Below, piece after piece: positions 1 to 6,374 of a DNA stretch of 64,000 nt. The DNA is from Streptomyces sclerotialus. GTDB lineage: Bacteria > Actinomycetota > Actinomycetes > Streptomycetales > Streptomycetaceae. Position numbers and translations under genes: made by a program. The notes beneath the pieces are model-generated. The model was not told the origin of the DNA. It worked only from the letters and a program-made list of their open reading frames with translations, and searched no databases. Location of the stretch: assembly GCA_000719105.1 (NCBI GenBank), contig JODX01000018.1:1-64000 (forward strand), written 5' to 3'. Positions within the stretch are counted from its first letter, which is position 1, and every line of letters begins with the position of its first letter.

Positions 1-1
1 G

Positions 2-124
2 CATCTTCCCGCCGAGGACTTCTACCACCGCGTCGGTGCGGTGCGGATCGGGACCGCGCTCGCGAACCCACCCGCCGTACCGTGGGACCGTCCCGAATTG
101 GAGTTCCGCATTCCTTCGGACTGA
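2..124 (+). CDS. C-terminal end of an unidentified protein (partial)
   Basis: An open frame enters from the left edge and gives 40 residues ending ...EFRIPSD before TGA. Codon use (GC-rich third positions) fits a real Streptomyces gene. The fragment is rich in Pro and acidic/aromatic residues and has no motif I recognise. The family cannot be assigned from this tail alone. Confidence 0.5.
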   Translation, partial: HLPAEDFYHRVGAVRIGTALANPPAVPWDRPELEFRIPSD

Positions 125-383
125 CGCGGTGTGCCGGTTCGCAGGGCACCGGCTTCGCCTGACGTTCGTCGCCCCTGGCGGTCAGGGTTGCACTTCGTGA
201 GACCGCTTCTCCCGAGACGTAGCGCTCCGAGTGATGCAATATCTGTCCTCGCGAAGTGAGGGTTTGACGGACCGCGTAGTGATAGTTTTTGCCGCACTGA
301 GCAGAGCGGAATTGCGTTATGCGCACGGGCCGTTCCAGTGTGCTACTGTCGATCTCGGTTGCAGTTGTGGTTCCCGAAACTTC

Positions 384-419
384 AAGTGCCCCACCTGGTT
401 CTGTCGGTGGGGAGCACTT
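384..419 (+). promoter_or_regulatory. Hairpin in the 5' leader of the first csp gene
   Basis: The arms AAGTGCCCCACC (384-395) and GGTGGGGAGCACTT (406-419) pair almost perfectly, with a small bulge. The hairpin ends 96 nt before the csp ATG. The second csp gene in this window has a different hairpin at nearly the same distance (91 nt). Long structured leaders are known to control cold-shock mRNAs. That this one does so is inference. A TACTGT hexamer at 344-349 could be a -10, but no clear -35 is seen. Confidence 0.45.
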
Positions 420-515
420 ATGTATCTCCGGTCATTTCCGGGCGGGGTGATCATCGCGGCGACACGGTGTCCGCGCAGTGCGGATCCCGATGCATTGCCC
501 CAAAGGAGATATGGC

Positions 516-719
516 ATGGCTGCTGGTACCGTGAAGTGGTTCAACGCGGAAAAGGGCTTCGGTTTCATCGAGCAGGACGGTGGCGGCGCTGACGTGTTCG
601 CCCACTACTCGAACATTGCCGCGCAGGGCTTCCGTGAGCTGCTCGAAGGCCAGAAGGTGACCTTCGACATCGCGCAGGGCCAGAAGGGCCCGACGGCCGA
701 GAACATCGTTCCGGCCTGA
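516..719 (+). CDS. Cold-shock protein (67 aa, CspA family)
   Basis: This is a single-domain OB-fold nucleic-acid-binding protein of the usual actinobacterial length (67 aa). RNP1 (KGFGFIEQ) and RNP2 (DVFAHYS) are intact, and it begins [16 protein letters not shown]. The ATG at 516 was chosen over the out-of-frame ATG at 511 because of AAAGGAG just upstream and the conserved N-terminus. Family members act as RNA chaperones that melt mRNA structure at low temperature or under stress. It differs from the second Csp here (5388) at about 13 of 67 positions. A structured leader precedes it and a strong hairpin terminator follows, so it is probably monocistronic. A DEAD-box helicase, another RNA-remodelling enzyme, lies next downstream. 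Confidence 0.95.
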   Translation: MAAGTVKWFNAEKGFGFIEQDGGGADVFAHYSNIAAQGFRELLEGQKVTFDIAQGQKGPTAENIVPA

Positions 720-735
720 CGCTGACGCACAGACT

Positions 736-777
736 GCAGCTGGGGCCCGCATCCTTCGGGGTGCGGGCCCCAGCTGC
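736..777 (+). terminator. Rho-independent-type terminator after csp
   Basis: A perfect 16-bp stem (736-751 with 762-777) has a 10-nt loop and begins 16 nt after the csp stop codon. There is no U-tract, as is common in Streptomyces. Confidence 0.85.
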
Positions 778-1067
778 ACGCGTCTCCCGCAGCGGTTTCA
801 CCTGCGGGACAACTCGAAGGAATCCGCAGTCCCACCACGCGCGGCTCCTTCTTCAGTGATGCGATGCACGAGCGTCCTGAAGAGCTGTGCCCGGCCGACG
901 CCCAGATCTTACGTCCTCATCGCGTCGCCTATTTCAGTACCTGTGCCCCCGGATATTTCCGTCGGCCCGAAGCTGTTTTTGTTTCCCCCGGTTCATACTT
1001 GTGATTCTCCATGTCGCTCATCGCTGCGGGAATTCCTTGATATGTGCCACGTCGAGGAAGGTCCCGC
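778..1067 (+). other. Intergenic region and helicase leader, no gene seen
   Basis: The region has slightly lower GC than its neighbours, especially 900-1040, with short T-runs near 976. I see no conserved ORF. It probably holds the promoter and an untranslated leader of the helicase. No convincing -35/-10 pair was found. Confidence 0.3.
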
Positions 1068-2402
1068 ATGAACCGGCCACCCAGGACGAGCACCCCCGCA
1101 TTGCCCGCCGTTGAGGCGTTCGCCGATCTGGACATGCCCGAGCGACTGCTGGCCGAACTCGGCAATCAGGGCGTGACCGCACCGTTCCCGATCCAGGGAG
1201 CGACGCTGCCGAACTCCCTGGCGGGCCGTGACATCCTGGGCCGCGGGCGCACCGGTTCCGGCAAGACCCTCGCCTTCGGCCTCGCTCTGCTCGCCCGCAC
1301 CGCTGGACAGCGTGCTGAGCCCCGCCGGCCGCTGGGGCTGATTCTCGTGCCGACGCGTGAGCTGGCGCAGCAGGTGACCGACGCGCTCACGCCGTACGCC
1401 CGCTCCGTCAAGCTGCGGCTGGCCACGGTGGTGGGCGGGATGTCGATCGGCCGGCAGGCCGGCGCGCTACGGGGCGGGGCCGAGGTCGTCGTCGCGACGC
1501 CCGGACGGCTCAAGGACCTCATCGACCGGGGCGACTGCCGACTGACAGAGGTGGGCATCACGGTGCTGGACGAGGCCGACCAGATGGCCGACATGGGTTT
1601 CATGCCGCAGGTCACCGCGCTGCTCGACCAGGTGTGTCCGGAAGGGCAGCGGATGCTGTTCTCCGCCACCCTGGACCGTAACGTCGACCTGCTGGTTCGC
1701 CGCTATCTGACCGACCCTGTCGTGCATTCGGTCGACCCGTCGGCCGGTGCGGTCACGACGATGGAGCACCACGTCCTGCATGTCCATGGTGCCGACAAGC
1801 ACGCCGTCACGATCGAGATCGCCGCCCGCGACGGCCGAGTGATCATGTTCCTGGACACCAAGCACGCCGTCGACCGGCTGACCCAGGAGCTGCTCAGCAG
1901 CGGGGTACGCGCCGCCGCGCTGCACGGCGGCAAGTCACAGCCGCAACGCACCCGCACGCTGGCGCAGTTCAAGACGGGGCACGTCACCGTGCTGGTGGCA
2001 ACCAACGTCGCGGCGCGCGGCATCCACGTCGACAACCTCGACCTCGTCGTCAACGTCGACCCGCCGACCGGCCACAAGGACTACCTCCACCGCGGCGGTC
2101 GTACCGCCCGCGCCGGCGAGTCCGGCAGCGTCGTCACCCTCGTCACACCGAACCAGCGCCGCGGCATGGCCCGCCTCATGTCGGACGCCGGAATCCGGCC
2201 GCAGACCACCCAGATCCGCCCGGGCGACGAGGCGCTGAGCCGGATCACCGGAGCTCAGACCCCGTCCGGCATTCCGGTCGTCATCGCCGCGCCGGTGGTC
2301 GGACGCCCCGAGCGCAGCGCCCCCTCCCGGGGCCGACGCCGCCCTTCCTCGGCGACCCGGCGCGCGCCCGTACGCCGGCCCGACCTCGACGCGGTGGCCT
2401 AG
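1068..2402 (+). CDS. DEAD-box ATP-dependent RNA helicase
   Basis: This is a 444-aa superfamily 2 RNA helicase. It has a Q motif (PFPIQ, ~39-43), Walker A GRTGSGKT (~60-67), PTREL, TPGR, DEAD (~168-171), SAT, and the C-terminal RecA-domain motif HRGGRTAR. A basic, Arg/Pro-rich tail of about 40 residues probably binds RNA. The ATG at 1068 was chosen because GAGGAAGG lies 6 nt upstream; the in-frame ATG at 1044 has no such site. Such helicases unwind mRNA and ribosome-assembly intermediates, often in the cold, which fits the two csp genes in this block. The TAG stop codon coincides with the left boundary of a MITE-like element, so the last residues may have been shaped by that insertion. Confidence 0.95.
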   Translation: MNRPPRTSTPALPAVEAFADLDMPERLLAELGNQGVTAPFPIQGATLPNSLAGRDILGRGRTGSGKTLAFGLALLARTAGQRAEPRRPLGLILVPTRELAQQVTDALTPYARSVKLRLATVVGGMSIGRQAGALRGGAEVVVATPGRLKDLIDRGDCRLTEVGITVLDEADQMADMGFMPQVTALLDQVCPEGQRMLFSATLDRNVDLLVRRYLTDPVVHSVDPSAGAVTTMEHHVLHVHGADKHAVTIEIAARDGRVIMFLDTKHAVDRLTQELLSSGVRAAALHGGKSQPQRTRTLAQFKTGHVTVLVATNVAARGIHVDNLDLVVNVDPPTGHKDYLHRGGRTARAGESGSVVTLVTPNQRRGMARLMSDAGIRPQTTQIRPGDEALSRITGAQTPSGIPVVIAAPVVGRPERSAPSRGRRRPSSATRRAPVRRPDLDAVA

Positions 2403-2534
2403 GGCGCTTCTGATGGATCTCCGCGGCGTCGCGACACCCGGCACGCACTCTCGCCGCACTCCGTCAGAGGGGGTACCCCCAGAGCGCGCACCGAACGCCG
2501 CTCCTTCCTCCACGGAGGTGCATCAGAAACGCCC
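2402..2534. mobile_element. MITE-like non-autonomous element with 22-bp terminal inverted repeats
   Basis: The left end (2402-2423, GGGCGCTTCTGATG...) and the reverse complement of the right end (2513-2534, GGGCGTTTCTGATG...) match at 19 of 22 positions. TA dinucleotides flank both ends (2400-2401 and 2535-2536), as expected for TA target duplication by IS630/Tc1-mariner-type transposases. The 133-bp interior has no ORF but carries a GGGGGTACCCCC palindrome. The left TA/G forms the stop codon of the helicase gene. The transposase family is inferred only from the TA and the end structure. Confidence 0.7.
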
Positions 2535-2586
2535 TAGGACCTTAGTGATCAGGAAGCTGTCCCATACCTGCAGGAGGAGGCCCCTT

Positions 2587-2883
2587 TTGACGTTGATTCA
2601 GATGCAGCCCTGCTCGGCGGACGCCGACCCCGTGCGCAGGAAGGCGATGGAGATCATGGATGCGGCCGGACCGCAGGTCTGTGACGACATGAGCGTCGAG
2701 GTGGCGCTGGCCCTCATGGCCGCCGCACGCACGGGCCGACTGGTCGTCTGCGACCGGGACGAGCAGCGCATCGGCCTGGTGACCCGAACCGACCTCACCA
2801 CCGTCCGCGACAGCGGCGCTCACACGGACCGCGTCCGCCTGCGCGACATACTCGGCGACCACGGACGGTCACCTCACCCGTGA
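2587..2883 (+). CDS. Small CBS-domain protein
   Basis: This is a protein of about 98 aa. The central part (VCDDMSVEVALALMAAARTG, then RLVVCDRDEQRIGLVTRTDL) has the beta-alpha-beta pattern and (V/T)RTDL ending of a CBS motif. Only one CBS unit is clear, so it would need to dimerise to form a Bateman module, which usually binds adenosine nucleotides. The TTG at 2587 was chosen because AGGAGGAGG ends 6 nt upstream; TTG 2593 and ATG 2602 are in-frame alternatives. It follows the MITE-like element and precedes a small conserved gene in the same direction. Confidence 0.75.
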   Translation: MTLIQMQPCSADADPVRRKAMEIMDAAGPQVCDDMSVEVALALMAAARTGRLVVCDRDEQRIGLVTRTDLTTVRDSGAHTDRVRLRDILGDHGRSPHP

Positions 2884-3038
2884 CCACGATGACGAAGCCG
2901 AGCGCGCGATGCGCGCCCTCGGCTCGGTGCCCTGCGAGTCGTAGGCGAGCAGGGCAGCGCCCCGGGCATGCCCGCCCTCTCCCGCTGCAACGCTTCGCCC
3001 CTGGCCGGACCGTTCTTCCCATCTCCCTGTGAGGTCAC

Positions 3039-3347
3039 ATGCGCTGCGTCATCGCCCGCTTCCCCTTCGAGCTCACCAAGGCCGGAGTGCTGGAATCGAT
3101 GAAGGGTGTCAAGCCCGAACCGGTCACCGGAGAATCGGTGATCATCGGCCGCCGCCACTACCCCGTCAAGCAAGTCGGCCAAGTCATCACCCGACAGGAC
3201 CGCCGTGACTTCAGCGCCGCCGAAGTCCTCCGGGCCATGACTCGACTCGGCTTCACCTGCCGTACCGTCCCCAAGGCCGCGCCTCCGGGCGCACCCGGCT
3301 CGCTGCAGCACGCCTCCGCGATGCTCGGCGCCCCCGTATCCGTCTGA
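3039..3347 (+). CDS. Small conserved protein of unknown function
   Basis: This is a 102-aa soluble protein with no signal peptide or membrane segment. It starts MRCVIARFPFELTK and has a dense, evenly structured core (SVIIGRRHYPVKQVGQVITR, then FSAAEVLRAMTRLGF), followed by a Pro/Ala-rich tail. I believe similar proteins occur next to csp and helicase genes in other streptomycetes, but I know of no assigned function. CTGTGAGG lies about 5 nt before the ATG. It ends just before a very strong terminator. A role linked to cold shock or RNA would rest on gene position only. Confidence 0.75.
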   Translation: MRCVIARFPFELTKAGVLESMKGVKPEPVTGESVIIGRRHYPVKQVGQVITRQDRRDFSAAEVLRAMTRLGFTCRTVPKAAPPGAPGSLQHASAMLGAPVSV

Positions 3348-3375
3348 CCGGGGGAACAGGCACGAGCCGACACCC

Positions 3376-3427
3376 GGACAGCAGGGTGGGCCCGACCGGT
3401 ACGCCGGTCGGGCCCACCCTGCTGTCC
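3376..3427. terminator. Strong bidirectional terminator
   Basis: A perfect 24-bp inverted repeat (3376-3399 with 3404-3427) has a TACG loop. It sits between two convergent genes, so it probably serves both strands. Confidence 0.9.
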
Positions 3428-3452
3428 GGCGGGCTGCCGTCACAGTGATTGT

Positions 3453-3821
3453 TCAGCGGTCGGAATAGCTGAAGTCGCCCACGGTCCAGGCGGCGACGTT
3501 CTCGATCGCGACACGGTACATCCCGCCTGTCTCCGGGATCCCCATAGTGCCCTGCAGAATCCGGGCGACATGGAAGTGCAGATGTGTAGGCGGCCCGTTC
3601 GTCGCGGGGGCGTCGAAGACAGCGGCGAACTCGCCCAGGCGGTCCGAGTCCGTCAGTACCTCCGAGACCCTCTGTCGCCACACTGCTTCGGGAGCCAGCC
3701 GACCGGTGATGACAGCACCACCGGTGACCACGGTCAGGGACATCTGGTTGCTCTGGCCGGACTCCACCAGGGCGGCGAGGTCAACCAGCAGTTCGTCAGG
3801 CTTCGACACGAGGCAGATCAT
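3453..3821 (-). CDS. GvpU-like (gas-vesicle accessory type) protein
   Basis: This is a protein of about 122 aa. The pattern MSLTVVTGGAVITGRL, a middle amphipathic helix, THLHFHVARI and a final YRVAIENVAAWTVGDFS resembles the GvpU accessory family of gas vesicle clusters. It may modulate vesicle clustering, but no other gvp gene lies in this window, so it could be an orphan or act elsewhere. The start is uncertain: ATG 3821 is used, and GTG two codons upstream is possible. The longer open frame to 4064 has atypical composition and was not used. It converges on the preceding gene across the terminator at 3376-3427. Confidence 0.55.
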   Translation of the reverse strand: MICLVSKPDELLVDLAALVESGQSNQMSLTVVTGGAVITGRLAPEAVWRQRVSEVLTDSDRLGEFAAVFDAPATNGPPTHLHFHVARILQGTMGIPETGGMYRVAIENVAAWTVGDFSYSDR

Positions 3822-4091
3822 ATTCACCGGCCATCCGGCTGCTCCAGGCGGTGACGCTGTCGGGCAGGGCAGGCGCTCACGGTCTTGCCGCCGGAAGGTC
3901 CGGCGGTGACCGTCGTGGTGTGGGCGAGGCGCTCGACTACGGCCGGCCGAAGCCCCTGCTGCCGCCGGTGCTGCGCGGCGGTGGGTCACTGCGGGCGCCG
4001 GGCCGAGCCTGGGAGCTGCCCGAACCAGCCATGTACCAGCCGGGACTGATTGTCTCGTCTTCAAGCAAACGAAAATCTATGCCAGCCAGAG

Positions 4092-4120
4092 TAGACATTG
4101 GATGGCTGTGCAGTTATGGT
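4092..4120 (+). promoter_or_regulatory. Predicted sigma-HrdB-type promoter driving a long leader
   Basis: TAGACA (4092-4097), a 17-bp spacer and TATGGT (4115-4120) fit a vegetative promoter. The surrounding 4050-4130 stretch is unusually AT-rich for this genome. Transcription from here would give an untranslated leader of roughly 675 nt before the MerR-type gene at 4803. Confidence 0.5.
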
Positions 4121-4151
4121 TTCTTTCGTAGCCAAGGTCGAGCGAGGTCCG

Positions 4152-4724
4152 GCAGATATGAACTGCCGGGCAGCAGTGCCGCAGTTGCAGTTCGCAGGAC
4201 GGTGCGGTAGTGGAGTTCCGAAGCCAGAGCGGTTGCAGGACGGTGACGGGACTGACGACCGGACCGGGTGGCCCGCAGTGATCAGGGGCCGCCATGAGCA
4301 GTACCGCAGTGGCAGTGCCCGTAGGTGAAAGTTCGCAGTACCCGGCAGTGAAGTCAGTGAGCGGTACCTCGGTGAAGGCGTCGGCTGCGGGCGCGCGCAC
4401 CGGGGGATTCGGCAGTGGGTTCTGAGCCAGATCAGACGCAGGACGGGCGAGGGGCCGGCTGTCGAAGGGTGGTGCTGTTCGAGGCCACCAGCAGTTCGCG
4501 GTACCAGCAGTTCGCAGTTTCCGTCAGTAAGTAGTTGATCACAAGGGAAGAACGGAGGAGCCGAACGCCATCAGGATCGCCCGGGTGGAAGTCCTGGACC
4601 CGGGTACCGCAGGACATCGATAGTGAGGTGGTCTCCGGTCAAGCAACCGCGATCCCCGCGCCCCCGGCAGCGTCTCGGCCGGGTCCGCGGAAACAGAGGG
4701 CCGGTGCAGTATCAGGGCCGGCAG
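4152..4724 (+). repeat. GCAGT-rich, strand-asymmetric leader tract
   Basis: About 14 copies of GCAGT, plus related GCAGG/GCAGA, occur on the plus strand between 4152 and 4724, while ACTGC is almost absent. Longer echoes are GCAGTTCGC(A/G)G (4187, 4491, 4507) and GCAGGACGG (4194, 4235, 4439, with a weaker copy at 4609). No conserved ORF covers the tract. The strand bias suggests a function in RNA rather than a duplex operator array. Confidence 0.6.
4294..4425 (+). CDS. Possible 43-aa Ser/Gly-rich small ORF
   Basis: ATG at 4294 opens 43 codons (MSSTAVAVPVGESS...GGFGSGF) and is preceded by CAGGGG. The encoded peptide is low-complexity, partly because the GCAGT repeat continues through it as GCA-GTN. 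It may be a translated leader peptide or only a by-product of the repeat. Homologues would be needed to decide. Confidence 0.25.
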   Translation: MSSTAVAVPVGESSQYPAVKSVSGTSVKASAAGARTGGFGSGF

Positions 4725-4743
4725 ATGGTGTAGTAGTTCCTTC

Positions 4744-4776
4744 GGGGCCCTGGTGCCGGTACGGCGCCAGGGCCCC
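4744..4776 (+). terminator. Terminator-like hairpin directly upstream of the MerR-type gene
   Basis: A 14-bp stem (4744-4757 with 4763-4776, one G-U pair) has a GGTAC loop and ends 26 nt before the ATG at 4803. It follows the long GCAGT leader, so it could be an attenuator that must be bypassed for expression of the regulator. It could also terminate a separate non-coding RNA. Confidence 0.55.
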
Positions 4777-4802
4777 CTCCACGCGTTCCACAGAGAGGTG
4801 CA

Positions 4803-5141
4803 ATGACAGCAGGCGACACGTTCGACCGTCTCGACGACGACGATTACCCCGCCTACACCATGGGCCGGGCCGCCGAGATACTCGGCACCACACAGGGCTT
4901 CCTCCGCGCCATCGGCGAAGCCCGCCTCATCACCCCGCTGCGCTCCGCAGGCGGCCACCGCCGCTACTCCCGCTACCAACTGCGTATCGCCGCCCGCGCC
5001 CGGGAACTCGTCGATCGGGGCACCCCCATCGAGGCTGCCTGCCGGATCGTCATCCTCGAGGACCAGCTCGAGGAAGCGCAGCGCATCAACGCCGAATATC
5101 GCCGCGCCGCCGAATCGGCGAACCCGACGGCAGAAGCATGA
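4803..5141 (+). CDS. MerR-type (BldC-like) helix-turn-helix regulator
   Basis: This is a 112-aa protein. The HTH lies at about residues 19-60 (YTMGRAAEILGTTQGFLRAI, then the GGHRRYS wing typical of MerR proteins). A Glu/Arg-rich helix (about 85-105) looks like a short dimerisation coiled coil. It lacks a C-terminal effector domain, so it probably does not sense a small ligand directly. AGAGGTG precedes the ATG. It sits between a long structured leader and the second csp gene. Its leader suggests post-transcriptional or attenuation control. Targets are unknown. Confidence 0.85.
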   Translation: MTAGDTFDRLDDDDYPAYTMGRAAEILGTTQGFLRAIGEARLITPLRSAGGHRRYSRYQLRIAARARELVDRGTPIEAACRIVILEDQLEEAQRINAEYRRAAESANPTAEA

Positions 5142-5148
5142 GATGAGC

Positions 5149-5173
5149 ATGCCCGTCGGAGCTGGGCGGGCAT
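5149..5173 (+). terminator. Weak hairpin after the MerR-type gene
   Basis: ATGCCCG (5149-5155) pairs with CGGGCAT (5167-5173). The stem is short (7 bp), so termination may be incomplete. Confidence 0.3.
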
Positions 5174-5213
5174 CGCGCGCACGGTCTCGGTGTGCGGCCT
5201 GACCATTTTCTGT

Positions 5214-5296
5214 GGTGACGCGGTGTGCGGGCGTGTAGCGTCTGCGTCAGCTGTCGTGGTTCGGAATTCCCTCATGCCCACGCTTCCGGCGTGGGC
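5214..5296 (+). promoter_or_regulatory. Promoter and leader hairpin of the second csp gene
   Basis: GGTGAC (5214-5219), a 16-bp spacer and TAGCGT (5236-5241) form a plausible promoter. Downstream, GCCCACGC (5276-5283) and GCGTGGGC (5289-5296) form a perfect 8-bp stem with a TTCCG loop, ending 91 nt before the csp ATG. The position mirrors the hairpin at 384-419 in the other csp leader. Confidence 0.45.
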
Positions 5297-5387
5297 GTTT
5301 TGCTGTGCTGTGCCGCAGGGACCAGGGCGATCACCTCCGTCTGCCACAAGGGGTGGGAGGCGTTCAATCGACTGGAAGGCATAAGAC

Positions 5388-5591
5388 ATGGCTACGGGAA
5401 CTGTGAAGTGGTTCAACGCGGAGAAGGGCTTCGGCTTCATCGCCCAGGACGGCGGCGGCCCGGATGTCTTCGCGCACTACTCCGCGATCAACTCCTCGGG
5501 CTTCCGTGAGCTCCAGGAGGGCCAGGCCGTGACGTTCGACGTCACCCAGGGCCAGAAGGGCCCGCAGGCCGAGAACATCAACCCGGCCTGA
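5388..5591 (+). CDS. Cold-shock protein (67 aa, second copy)
   Basis: This single cold-shock domain has intact RNP1 (KGFGFIAQ) and RNP2 (DVFAHYS) and starts [16 protein letters not shown]. It is about 80% identical to the protein at 516. Differences concentrate in the loop after RNP2 and near the C-terminus, so the two may differ in induction more than in binding. GGAAGG lies 8-9 nt before the ATG. It has its own promoter and leader hairpin and a terminator downstream. Confidence 0.95.
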   Translation: MATGTVKWFNAEKGFGFIAQDGGGPDVFAHYSAINSSGFRELQEGQAVTFDVTQGQKGPQAENINPA

Positions 5592-5712
5592 CCTCGCAGC
5601 ACCTGCGCGAGGGATCGCGCACACCGCGTCCGGTAGCGGCCGCCCTTGCGGGCCGAGCCGCCCACCCGGACGAAGGCGCCTGCTCTCGTGCCGGGCGTGC
5701 ACAGGATCAGGG

Positions 5713-5736
5713 GCCGCGCAGCCAATGCTGCGCGGC
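5713..5736 (+). terminator. Hairpin terminator downstream of the second csp
   Basis: GCCGCGCAGC (5713-5722) and GCTGCGCGGC (5727-5736) form a perfect 10-bp stem with a CAAT loop. It lies about 120 nt after the csp stop and before the transposase remnant. Confidence 0.6.
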
Positions 5737-5864
5737 TCTGCCGTTGCGGCGCGGGCGCTGGTGCCACCTGGAGCCGAAACCCCTGATTTCAGCCGCTCTG
5801 CGCACGGCTCGCCGACGTGAGCGAATACGACGAGCACGACGCATGCGATGCGGAGACGGTGCTG

Positions 5865-6310
5865 CCGGCCACCCGCATCACGCTCAGCCTGCCGGCCCGC
5901 CGCATCGGGCAACCCACCGAACGGCTTCAGGACCTGGACGATCCCCTGGCCCGGCTCGTGCAACGCCACGCCCCGCAGCCGCTCGCGGTGGCGGCGGCTC
6001 GGACGCAGCCGTCACGTTGCTGTTGTTCATGGTGGGGGACTACCCGGAGTGCCTGGGCAGTGAGGCGTCCTTCGCCGCGCTGTGCGGGGCCGGCCCCGTC
6101 GAGCGCTCCTCGGGACGTCGGCAGTACCGCCGCCCCAACCGCGGAGGTGACCGGCAGGCCGATGCCGCCCTGCACCGGATCGTGCAGACCCGCCTGTGCT
6201 TCGACCGACGCACCCAGGACCACTACGAGCGCCGCGTCAAGGAGGGCGCAATCCGGCGCGAGACGGTCCGGTGCCTCGAACGCTACGTCGCCCGAAGGGT
6301 TTTCACCTGA
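5865..6310 (+). pseudogene. Remnant of an IS110-family transposase
   Basis: Two frames carry consecutive pieces of an IS110 (DEDD) transposase. The first (from about 5865) reads LPARRI.QPTERLQDLDDPLARLVQRHAPQ. The second (about 5990-6310) reads VTLLLFMVGDYPE, SEASFAALCGAGPVERSSG, RRPNRGGDRQADAALHRIV and ends ERYVARRVFT. The switch of frame near 5985 and the missing N-terminal DEDD catalytic half show it is dead. No terminal repeats were found. It marks an old insertion or rearrangement next to the solitary pcaL gene. Confidence 0.8.
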
Positions 6311-6374
6311 TCCATCCCGTTTCCTCACAACCCCCGTCATAGGGGCCGTTGTGAGATGTGAGAGCGTGCAGGAC

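Noticed and set aside
4077..4400. 107-codon minus-strand frame within the GCAGT leader
   Set aside because: Unusual composition (Cys, Leu, Thr-rich), no ribosome site and opposite to the likely leader transcript.
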